A stretch of 64,000 bases of DNA from Dermacentor variabilis (Eukaryota; Arthropoda; Arachnida; Ixodida; Ixodidae), in the NCBI RefSeq assembly GCF_050947875.1, contig NC_134576.1, forward strand, positions 58,904,255 to 58,968,254. The letters run 5' to 3'. Below, piece after piece: positions 53,179 through 62,529 of this stretch. The translations under genes were made by a program, and so were the position numbers. Position 1 is the stretch's first letter. Every line of letters starts with the position of its first letter. Below the pieces are notes generated by a model. It was given only the letters and a program-made list of their open reading frames with translations, had not been told where the DNA came from and did no database searches.

Positions 53179-53856
53179 CTACGCGTATAGCTCGTCGTTT
53201 ACCTTAAGCTTGTCAAATACAAGCGTAACTTTATCTCCATTTGCACTATTATCTTTGACGGACAGCCATAGCTTTCTACGTCTCTCGCGAACATCGGCAG
53301 AGTAATCTTCCAATATTGATAGCTAACTGCCTTTCACCTTGAAAGCATTGCGCAAGGTTGACAGTTTTTCTGTGAAATCATAAAAGCGCAAGATTACAGG
53401 ATGCTCTCGATTTTCTAGATTAGAGCCAACTCTGTGATTACGCTCCAGCCAACGTACTTCAACGCCCAATATATCCCTGATAACGCGGTTCACAACTTTT
53501 TGCTCAAGCGTTGCGAAATCTTCCCGTATAGTATCTTTCAAGCCGCATACCACGATGTTACTTCTTCGAGTGCGGTTTTCTAAATCACAGATTTTATTGT
53601 TAATTTGGTTCACATCTGCGCGCATCGCTTTGACTGTTGCTACGCACTCATCGACTTTTCCGTGGTATTGTCTTAATGTAGACAATGCAGTTTCTACTAG
53701 CGCTAACATTTTATGTACACTTTCGAGACTTTGGTCCAGCTTATCTGGACCGGGATTCTTCTCGGCATCACCACTAAGTTGTAAAAGCAACTGGACAAAA
53801 CAGAACGACTCGTAGCAATAAGATAGCAGACACGATATAGAGGGTGCTTCACGCAA
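53179..53856 (-). pseudogene. ORF1 with N-terminal 2A-like motif, in-frame stop
   Basis: Residues 1-37 form a hydrophobic leader (FCFVQLLLQL) ending in SGDAEKNPGP, the class of sequence that makes ribosomes skip the last Gly-Pro bond and release the upstream peptide. Then come a coiled coil (about residues 45-105), an RNA-binding middle (RSNIVVCGLKDT, NRVIRDILGVEVRWLERNHR) and the ORF1 end (HPVILRFYDFTEKLSTLRNA). A TAG at 53323-53325 interrupts; the same frame continues for 47 more codons (ILEDYSADVRERRRKLW, then VFDKLKVNDELY) to a stop at 53179-53181, which is the usual end of such ORF1 proteins. Confidence 0.8.
53746..53769 (-). other. 2A-like peptide motif
   Basis: Encodes DAEKNPGP, against the 2A consensus Asp-(Val/Ile)-Glu-x-Asn-Pro-Gly-Pro. 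Only the second position (Ala) deviates. A Leu-rich segment directly precedes it, as in other 2A-bearing non-LTR elements. Confidence 0.75.
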
Positions 53857-54176
53857 TTTTCTGGGATATCTATGTTTGTATTTATCTCTATATATTTGTA
53901 CGTAACCGTTTTACCGGCAACCAGGGTCACTCGGTAGGTCGTAGTCGCATGGGTTGCACATCGGAGTGCTGTGATGAGTGCTCCAGCTTTGAGAATAACG
54001 ATCGGCCATGTGGCATCCCTAAGTGTACAGCGATGTGCATATACGGGCCACTATACAACACTCTAAAAACAAAGAGAGTTCCGGGCACTCTCTTTGAGGG
54101 AGTAGCGGCTTGTCCCATATTTAACTCTCTTTTTGAGAGCAGATCGACCCTGTTTGAGAGAGAGTAGGTGAACTCC

Positions 54177-54375
54177 TGTTGACAGAGTTTTGTTACTCCA
54201 CCGCAAGGGATTGCTAGTACCCTTCCGCAGAGTGATAATACTCGTCCCACAGGGATTGCTGGTACTCTTCCGCATAGTGCTAATACTCTCACCACAGGGG
54301 TAATGGCACTCCACCAGACCGAGTACTTCTACTTGCCCAAACAGAGTGCTAGTACTCTTCCCAATACCCTCTTAG
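54177..54375. repeat. Degenerate minisatellite with AGTACTC cores
   Basis: Repeated units of about 25-35 bp containing GAGTGCTAGTACTCTTCC-like cores and CCACAGGG linkers. Related AGAGAGTT and ACTCTCTTT words at about 54065-54165 are inverted to one another, so a MITE origin is possible. Confidence 0.65.
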
Positions 54376-55374
54376 CGAAGTGTTGGCCACGCATGCAGGC
54401 AGGAAATCAGATCAAATTAGGGCCGCTGATATACCGTCCCCTAGGCGGCTCCTCAGAGTCAGTGGCCCAATTCCAAGCGGTTTTCAGAATAGGCGTGATC
54501 AAAGTTATGCAGGATTTTCGAGTCATTTTTCCTGGCTATTTGCTGCCTACCATGAGGCGTGACTGCTCTGAATGGGCCTATGCGTATGCGTCCCGAACGC
54601 CACTGTGGAGAAAAACAAACAAACAACAAGTGTTCCTTTAGAGGTTATATATATAACAAATGTATTTGAGGAATCGGCTGCCGCGGGTGGAGTTTCTGGG
54701 CAGTGTGCAGTGCTGTTGTGTACTGGAATACGTTTGCGTTTGCATCATTTCCATTCCTTGCTACGACTAACGAAGGAATACAACGTAGACGACAACGTGA
54801 GAACTATTCACGGCTTGTCGTCACCCCAGAAAAATAACAAATGTGCCGCTCAGCTCACGATCGAGTGCTTTTCCAGTCCATGCATTATATGTTCTCCGAA
54901 AATACACGGATACAAAGTATCGTGCCAACCATCCACGTATGTGAATTTAATTCGCGCGTATATTGGTGAGCATTTCTGTTTATTTTTTCCGCCAGTTCCA
55001 TTCGTATGTGGTCAACGGCGACGCCAGTACCAGGCATTTCGACGTGCCTCACGCTGCCGTGTTGGCGTTCTTTTCAAGTGCGTTAGTTTAGAGTTTGGTT
55101 CAGTCCGCTGTGAGCTGTTGTCCTGCATTAGCAGCCGATCGTTAGCGTTTTGAAGAGCATGCATTCCAGCATTTGGAGACTGCTTATGCCGATAGCCGCG
55201 TCACATGCAATGGCACGCATGTTTAAATGACTAATGTGTCCACTTGTTACGCGTGCACTGCTCGTATCCTGTGGCAGTGCTCGTTCTAAAAGCTTCGAAG
55301 ACCATCTACACTCATACGTGTGTTCAATATATATGCACAGGATGGACCTGCCGGCTAGTTAGTTGAGCATTTTA
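54376..55374. other. Stretch without recognised gene
   Basis: A 193-codon plus-strand frame at 54572-55153 has scattered Cys but no known domain or motif; I do not call it a gene. Confidence 0.4.
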
Positions 55375-55494
55375 GAAGAAGAAACAGCGCAACACAAGGA
55401 CGACGCAAAAACATGGACCACACCACGAAGCGCTGGTGTGGTTGATGCTTTTTTTCGTCCTGGTGTTTGCGCTGTTTCTTCTTCCACGATACAC
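55375..55494. repeat. 120-bp foldback element
   Basis: Begins GAAGAAGAAACAGCGCAA and ends with its complement (TTGCGCTGTTTCTTCTTC). The interior is also largely self-complementary (CCACACCA/TGGTGTGG), giving imperfect arms of about 55 bp. I recall this type of foldback as abundant in tick DNA. Confidence 0.85.
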
Positions 55495-55603
55495 GCACAC
55501 CACAGGTACGCGAAAGTTAAGGAGCATAGGGCGTTAACTTTGTTTTCCCCGTGTCCTCTCAGTGTCAATGGCACAATGCGTTGCCCGGAATTGCGCACGC
55601 TTA

Positions 55604-55781
55604 CCCCCATATTCAGAAATGCATCATAACTTGAAGGCCATGCTTAACTTGATCTAAATGACGCAAGTCGTGAACGCACCAAAAGAAAGGCAGTGAGCGT
55701 CTCGGGGACGTTCGCACCAGGCTTCGTTTATATAAAGTCAAGCATGAGCTTTGTATTAGGATACATTTCTGAATACGGGGG
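55604..55781. mobile_element. PIF/Harbinger-type MITE (178 bp)
   Basis: Termini CCCCCATATTCAGAAATG and, in reverse complement, CCCCCGTATTCAGAAATG. The flanks are TTA on both sides (55601-55603, 55782-55784), the 3-bp duplication typical of PIF/Harbinger. The interior arms are also partly complementary. No coding capacity. Confidence 0.78.
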
Positions 55782-55784
55782 TTA

Positions 55785-57239
55785 GTCATCTACTTCTCAC
55801 AGAAAATGTTGAAGAAACGCCCACCAAAACCAGGCACATTCGTAAACTTAACTAGGCGGTAGGAAACTCCATAGAAAAAGAGTGGTATTAAAACCTTTCA
55901 GTACTTTTCTTTACTCCAAAATGGTTGCGCTCTCGTGGCTTCAAGGTACAGAGATAGTGCAGCGTTTGCGAAAAATCTTGAATTTCCGAACTCCATGCCA
56001 AAATAAGCTTGTAAAATTATTTAGGTGCTAGAATCCAGGGTTTGTAGCGATCCTTGAAAACCCTTTATTTCTAAAATGCCATTTTCAAGGCATTAAAAAC
56101 CCTGGAATTTTTAGAAGTACTGGAAAGTCCTTAAATTTGTACACTTGGCTAGACAGCAAACATTGCCAAGCGTTTTTTTTTTCCTTTCTGTGACACTCTT
56201 CGTATGTCACAGAGAATTGTCTGTGGAGGTAATAGAAGTAAAGCGACATCCTTAAAGTTGAAATTACAAAGGAGATGCAGATACCAGTTTTAGGCACATG
56301 GAACCGGCGACAAATGTAATTGGAGGGGCAGAAGCAGGAAGCTCAACAGTTGAGGCATTCGAAGAAAAGCCGTGATGAGTAAATCGAGAGCTACAGACAC
56401 AATAAAAGGAAATTACAAATGACTACTGCTTATTTGATGGTGAAAAGCTGAGGCAACACATGACATCACATACACTGTCAAACCAAACAGTATTCAAAAA
56501 CTGCAAATGTTGCAGGTCCAAGTAGTTCATTGTGCTATTGCAGAAAAATTTTGAGCGCTTTCTTGAAATGCTTCCTTGTATGCGTTTAATGATGGGCGGT
56601 GAAAGGCAAATTAGCAGTCCTTCAAATGTTTGAAATCAGTGAAATGCGATTTGTTTTCTTTTGTTTGCATTAAAGTTAACGATGTTGTTGAACAAGTTAT
56701 TGCCTGTGCAAACTACTAAAAAAATCGCACGAGGTCCTTGACGTTACTGTGTCGGGGCCTCGAAAGTTCTTGAAAAACATTGAATTTTTTTCTTCAATAT
56801 TCCTACGAACCCAGTAAAACAACTGTCATGGAGCAAAAACCTTGGCTGAATAGGGGCTTATACGAAGAGCACAGGAAGACTAGAAATGCAGTAGTAGGCA
56901 TGGAGGGCCCTGAAAAAAATGTGCATCTGCTCGTCTGCCTTATGTTTCTGCATTGACTGTCACATTTTTAATAGAAGTGCACTTCCTGTTCTGCTCCAAT
57001 AAACGCAACATTACCAACTCCAGTGTGGGGCAGTCCTTCAGCCAGTGCAGAACTCTTTCTGTACATCCCTGTCAGCTCTGTCATTTTTCCAGCATTGTAG
57101 TACAAGATTTGTTAAACTAGTTCCGCAGAATCTGAGCAGTAATGCTCTTACATTACCTGTTTATTTGTATGCACAAGTTCAGGTCCTCAGTTTCGTTGCA
57201 TGACAAATTGCCATACCTCAAAAGATACAAGAAACAATG
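55785..57239. other. AT-rich stretch, no gene recognised
   Basis: No frame with a recognisable domain. Short local repeats such as AAAACCCT.. and CCTTGAA occur around 56040-56100 without a clear element boundary. Confidence 0.45.
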
Positions 57240-57920
57240 TTATTAGAGTTTAATAAAATCCAAACAGTAATAATCACAATGTAATGACATACATTTCTTT
57301 TGGTACGTATACAGCCCATGTCTTGGCACTGTATAAATTCAACTATACATCGCAAGTACTGTGTCCTGACCACTATTATTCGCATGTGTAAAACCATCAC
57401 TGCAATTCTTCAACAAATATCACAGTGATTAGCGACATACACTTTGTAACTGTTTTACATGAGCATAATGTATACAAATGGTCCCTGTGTACCTACACAT
57501 GACTAGTGCCATCCGAGTACTATTACTCACAGGTGTAAAACCAACAAAGCAGTGTAAAAATATCGCAGCGCCTGGTGACGTACATGCTGTAACTCCCTTG
57601 TAAAAGCTTAATACAAACACGTGAGCACACAGAAAGCTAGCAGTGGGCCTACATGGAAATGCCACTGCCTAAATACTAATTTACAAGTGTAAAACCAACC
57701 AAGCAGTTCTTTAAAGAATATCACAATGCTTAGTGACGTACATTTTGTAACTAGCTTATATAAGCTTTATACAAACATGAGAACCTACACAAAGCTATCG
57801 GTGCACCTACATAGAAGTGCGGCCATCTGAACACTATTATTTGCAAGTGTAAGCTCAACAGAACAGTTCGTTATAGTGACGCACATTTTGTAACTGCCTT
57901 ATACAAGCTTAGTGCAAGCA
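57240..57920. repeat. Diverged tandem array, about 150-bp units
   Basis: At least four units begin TGTAAAACCA(A/T)C or similar at 57387, 57534, 57688 and 57848 (spacing 147, 154, 160 bp). Each contains ATATCAC, TGACGTACAT, TTTGTAACT, a CTTATACAAGCTT-like word and a CTATTA..CA(A/C)G end. A weaker unit precedes at about 57240. Confidence 0.78.
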
Positions 57921-58875
57921 GAAAGAATGCGGAAAAAAATAAAAGCTTGCTCTATGAATACACAAACAGATCAACATAAATGGTAAACACCGCTTTGAAG
58001 ACACGTGTCCATGACAAAGTGCAGTGCTGTGCCGGTTGAAACTGCCATCCACAAAAGTAATGAGCAATGCTTAAACCACACGCAATAAAGTGCTAAAAGA
58101 CTGCGTCTCTAAAGTACCTATTTTAATTCAAATTTCTTGAATATAGGGCTCTCGTGCAGATAAGGCATCTGATCCAACTGACCTGATTTTACGCCTGCTA
58201 AATGCATACAATGCAGTTAGATATAACTGGTAATAATAATTATAAAAGGCATTTAAAAACTTGATAGTATTATGAAGATGCATGACCAGAAAAGTTCTGT
58301 CCTTTTCGTACTTGTTAAAAAGGTGTAAGTACGACACATTTTCTTTTTTTGCGCAATTCTTGCATTAATGGACACCCGGGAACATCGAACCCACAAGAAA
58401 AGAAGATACTGCTGTGTTAATAGTGTTATGAATAATTTTTTGTGAAAGCTTTTTACAGACAAGTTGCAGTCTCGTTTCTGAGCTGTATCATGCAAAATAA
58501 CATGGAAAGTGGTCACATGGGAGCATGACACTATGCCATAATGTTGGTTTCAGTTGGCTCTCTTGCCCTACAAGTCAGTGCTCACTGTGACCAGTGATGG
58601 AACAGCAATGTCCGTGTGATTTTCATCACACTTCTGTCCTATGCCATACTTACCAGAATTGGCGGCACATAGATGCCCAAATTTTAAAAGTGTTGCTTTC
58701 TCAGGTGGTTGTTTTTGATTTGCTCAATATCAGTGGCACTTCAGCTGCATCATACTTCTTTTTTACCTCTTCAACAACAACATCAACAACAATCTTATGA
58801 CACATGTGTTGTCCTTCTAGTTGCCTACAAAGACCAGTTAATCTAGCAGCAACACTGACAGTCTCTACTATCTTC

Positions 58876-59354
58876 TCATGGGGAAGAGGTGTGTCCCACC
58901 ATGCGTTCCACATTGTTGTCGCTATGTGGGCTGGCTGGGGAGGCAACTGTAGTATGTTTGCATATCTTAAAGTGATGCTTGTACTGTGTTATAACACCTA
59001 ACTTAGCCTTGCACTTGCTGCACAAGAACACTGGCTCACAGTCGTGGTGGAAAGCTTTTGTATGTTGAGCAAATGAGTTGTATGCACTACAAAAAAACTC
59101 ACAGTGATAGTACACATGTTGCTCTACCAGGCCTGGTGCGGTTCCTTCTGACACTGCTGCTGATGCTGACACACTGCTGCTTGCCTCATACACTGTTGCA
59201 CCTGCAGTATACATGGCAGTCTCTGTATCTATTGCTGCCGTGTCACCTGTCATGGTAACTTCAGGTGGTATCGGTCTCACTTCTGCAACAGAGATGTCGT
59301 TTGCCCCTTGAGGGCTCTCGTCATCAGGGCCAATAATTTCGTAGGCATTGTCTC
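58876..59354 (-). CDS. Zinc-finger terminal exon (lola-like)
   Basis: Exon of about 159 residues ending at a TGA. Acceptor TTCGATGCAG|GAGAC at 59354, phase 1. The first 85 residues are acidic and Ser/Thr/Ala-rich, like a linker. Then come two C2H2-type fingers: YYHCEFFCSAYNSFAQHT followed by KAFHHD, and EPVFLCSKCKAKLGVITQ followed by YKHHFKICKH. The C-EP-x-F-x-C-x-x-C spacing between fingers resembles the paired fingers on alternative 3' exons of lola-type BTB zinc-finger transcription regulators. The exons at 61725-61805 and 62493-62529 fit upstream in matching phase. The BTB part is not in the window, so the family call is inferred. Confidence 0.5.
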
Positions 59355-59671
59355 CTGCATCGAAGAAACAATAAGAACAGCCTGAATTAACAAACATAGC
59401 TCTAAAAAGTACGGACATCAAAACTTAACCACAAGCTTTGTACATCAGTGACCAGGCTTAATGAATAATACTTGCAGGAGGAGTTACACAATTGTGTGTG
59501 TACATTACAGTTAAGCCTCATTAGAAGAGATACTCAAGAGGCACGGGAAACATGTCTCTCGAAACCAAAAATTTTAAAACACTGAGGAGCCAGACTAGAT
59601 CACTTTATTATGCATCATCACTAAAGTATGTTTAGATATATCTAAAGGAATATTTGTTCAGGGTGGCTTAA

Positions 59672-60394
59672 AGGGCCCCTACACCACTTCTCGACATTTT
59701 TTGAACATTCAAGTAAACACGCGTATCAAAATCAGAATGCCTTCACAATTGACGATGCCAAACGCCACAGTGCGTAGCACTGTGGGAGCACCACAATGTG
59801 AAGAAAACGACCCCGTGCGCCTCTCTGGACCTATCCTGCACCCCCCGTTTGCCCTGACATCACCAGGCTGTTTCTGATGATGTCGCCAGTTTCCGGTGCT
59901 GTCGATTGGTCGAACGAATCTGTACGACTGCCGGCAAGGCCTGCAAGCAAATAGACACTCCTTCTTCCTCGTCGCGTTGCTCGCGATGCCATTGTGGGCA
60001 GCCAATGGGGGCAAAGAACAGAAACGCCGACAGAAGGGTCTCCCTATGAGGCTCTTCAACTAGAGTCACCATACAGTTCCATTGTATTGGCGAGGTCATT
60101 AGCGCCACCCCTCGCAGGACGACTGGCCTGCGCGGCAGCAACAGAGCTCATTGGTGAAGGCCTGTGCCTTAACATTTGGAGGTGTACTAGGTGAGGAAAA
60201 GATGATACTGTCCAGATGGCATGTACCAGATGAAAGAGTAAAATGAGCGGGGACTACTTTTCGATAATCAAACACACGTAGCTCCATTATTACTGCACCG
60301 TTTCGAAAAATGCTCGTGGCTACGTGTTCGTTGCCTTAACATGTACAACTGCAACACCGCAACTAAATTTCAACCTCGGTGGTTTAGGGGTCCT
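59672..60394. mobile_element. TTAA-flanked MITE
   Basis: A 723-bp segment with inverted termini AGGGCCCCTACACCA and AGGACCCCTAAACCA, flanked by TTAA at 59668-59671 and 60395-60398. No transposase frame. The same target type and AGGG start are seen in the element at 14162-15296. It lies in an intron of the zinc-finger gene model. Confidence 0.75.
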
Positions 60395-60407
60395 TTAAAG
60401 AAGACAT

Positions 60408-60608
60408 TCACAGATATTTAGTGACTGTAGATTGTGTTAGCTTCCTCCTTAACTTCTGGATGTTAAACACTTCACTTTGCAAGCCTTGTTGCTCGCAGTA
60501 CATTTGAGGTGCTCTTAGACGCTCGTCAGCTTCAACTGCCGACACCTTCTGCCCTGCACTGTCCTCGTTGCCCTCCTTTCCTAGTTCGTGCTTAGAGACA
60601 TGCGCAAT
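60408..60608 (-). CDS. Possible alternative terminal exon, unknown protein
   Basis: A hydrophilic, protein-like stretch of about 60-66 codons (HELGKEGNEDSAGQKVSAVE ... LRRKLTQSTVTKYL) ending at a stop. An AG acceptor candidate lies near 60597. It is between the zinc-finger exons on the same strand and could be another 3' end of that gene, or chance. Confidence 0.25.
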   Translation of the reverse strand: MAHVSKHELGKEGNEDSAGQKVSAVEADERLRAPQMYCEQQGLQSEVFNIQKLRRKLTQSTVTKYL

Positions 60609-61428
60609 TGACTTGTGTGAGGATTGCGTGATCATTACGCCTTTCGTAGCACACAAGGTGCATGAAGTGAATGTGTCTTGGTTGTGTCCCTTCGAAGTAG
60701 TGAATACTTAAAAAGTCGTTAGTAACAAAGGTGTCTCTTGTGTGCAGTGTTGTTAACCTGGTAAACATTGGAAAACCAACCAAAACATTTTCAGATGTCT
60801 CTTACAACCAAGTGTATCTAGTATTGAGATTCTACTGTACTGAATATTTTTCATCTATGGATCATCTGCATGTACATATAGTCACAAAGACATGTTGTGT
60901 AGAATGGCGAATCAGGAAAAAGCTCATACTCTTACTTTTTGTCCCTAACATAAGCAGCTGATAACAATATGATAAAAAAGCAGGTAATGAGGCTAGCATG
61001 GAACATAATCCTTCAGCTCTAAACAGTTATTCGGGGCCACATCATTCCCTCATGTGACATAAGGAAACAACTTGATTGCAGTAATGGCTGCATGTGATCT
61101 GAGTTGATTGAAACAAACAATACGTAAGGTTGCCCCGCATGTAGTTTTACCAGAGTGCTTTTTAGATGTCCTGCTGGCGATCCTGGCTGCACGATGTTTC
61201 TCATGCTTTTTGGCACGATTCCTTTCTTTTCCCCTCCACCCTTTTTTCTGGTTTTCTCCCCTTTCCCTTCGCCCTTGCGTAAAATAGTACACCTGAAGTA
61301 TCAAATCTGTTGAATTATTGTGTGTATCAAACCTGTTAACATGCGGGCTTCTCTGTGGTCTGTGTTGTATTTTTGCGCTGTACAAGTCAATTCAAGATGA
61401 AAGATGGAATGTCCCTGCTTTTAGTTTA

Positions 61429-61430
<2 letters not shown>

Positions 61431-61500
<70 letters not shown>
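61431..61500. repeat. (TA)n microsatellite
   Basis: About 70 bp of uninterrupted TA, within an intron of the minus-strand gene model. Confidence 0.95.
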
Positions 61501-61501
<1 letters not shown>

Positions 61502-61724
61502 GTCTCTCTCATGTTTTGAAATATATGTACATTCAGGAGTGCCTGCATGCTCTTCTCCCCTGCTCCAGTGACGAAAAGGAGAGCCTTTTTATGTACCATA
61601 GTAAAACATTCACAGGTTTTTACCGTGCCCATTACATTACTTATCATATGGATGTGTCACAATACAAAGTAGCAGTGGTCCATAATACTAGCCCATCCCA
61701 ACATAACTATAAATTAGCACATAC

Positions 61725-61805
61725 CGACATTATGTGAAACAGCTGTTGGAAAGCCGCTGGTGCTGGCAATTTCCGCAGCACAGAAGAGGTACAGCCGAGT
61801 GCCAC
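61725..61805 (-). CDS. Internal exon of zinc-finger gene model
   Basis: 81 bp between acceptor CTATACAG| and donor GTCG|GTATGT, phase 1 at both ends. Encodes TRLYLFCAAEIASTSGFP and about 8 more residues. The downstream exon at 59354 starts in phase 1, so splicing keeps the frame. No domain is recognised; support is splice-site quality and phase agreement only. Confidence 0.4.
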
Positions 61806-62106
61806 CTGTATAGTGACAAACGCATATGCATGTTAGCAACTCAGTAGTTGCTGATGGTTTCATAAGCTTTACACTACACAATAAAGTAATCTAGACAACT
61901 TTGTTAGAACAAATACACATAATTAGGACACCATTTAAACACAAACACGATTAATTGCCCCCAATCTCTCACTCACTAAAGGATGGTACTACTGAAACAT
62001 CGGTGGAGAGCTCAGATTAACACAGCCCATAAAAGACAAGCGTTCTTTGAGGAAAACAGCTATAACAGCGGTTAGTTTTTTGATCATTTTATGTGCTAGC
62101 TTTAAT

Positions 62107-62304
62107 TTAAATGTCATGCAGTACTATAAAATATGAAGCGCCGCATTTCTGGCAGTAGAAGGCGTCATCAGCCTCATGGTACAACTGATTTTTGCACTGT
62201 TTGTGTCCGAATTCACACATACATATACAGTGCCAAGTGCACTCGTCCTTCTGAAAACGCAGCCACCAGTTCCAATGCTGCTGAAAGGAAAGGTTATATA
62301 GAGT
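62107..62304 (-). CDS. Possible second zinc-finger terminal exon
   Basis: Begins after a pyrimidine-rich acceptor CTTTCCTTTCAG| and encodes about 58 residues to a stop: WNWWLRFQKDECTWHC, CEFGHKQCKNQLYHE and FYCQKCGASYFIVLHD. The spacing parallels the CEFFC and CSKCKAK fingers of the exon at 58876-59354, although the fingers are imperfect. Its start phase (0) does not fit the phase-1 exons, so an alternative acceptor or a decayed copy is possible. Confidence 0.3.
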   Translation of the reverse strand, partial: TLYNLSFQQHWNWWLRFQKDECTWHCICMCEFGHKQCKNQLYHEADDAFYCQKCGASYFIVLHDI

Positions 62305-62492
62305 GCGAGACTGCATGGAACTACCACTTATGACTGTAAGTGTATGACCTGCTTATTGGAGAGGTAGTCACATGCTATTTCTAGTCCCTTTTAGAAGCAT
62401 TACTAAAGGATGAATTAAAATCTATTCATAAGTCACGAATTTCACGCATCCACAGTTTGCTTAAATAACTTGTGAGAAAAAGACATGTTTAC

Positions 62493-62529
62493 CTGGAATA
62501 GCAGCCTTTTTTCCTGCTGGAAAACTTTC
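62493..62529 (-). CDS. Possible small exon of zinc-finger gene model
   Basis: 37 bp from AG|GAAAGTTTTCC to ATTCCAG|GTAAAC, encoding ESFPAGKKAAIP and leaving phase 1, which matches the next exon (61805). Very short, so it could be chance. Confidence 0.28.

Larger units (their letters stand above)
50356..53856 (-). mobile_element. CR1/L2-group non-LTR element with 2A-like ORF1 leader
   Basis: Minus-strand element with ORF1 (53856-53179) and ORF2 (53080-50356). The 5' end lies close to the ORF1 start and the 3' end near 50340. ORF2 is broken in at least four places. It is a different family from the CR1-like copy at 24-29 kb: no PHD finger, and ORF1 starts with a 2A-like motif. Confidence 0.82.

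Noticed and set aside
54572..55153. 193-codon frame
   Set aside because: No motif, no splice or repeat support; length attainable by chance in GC-balanced DNA.
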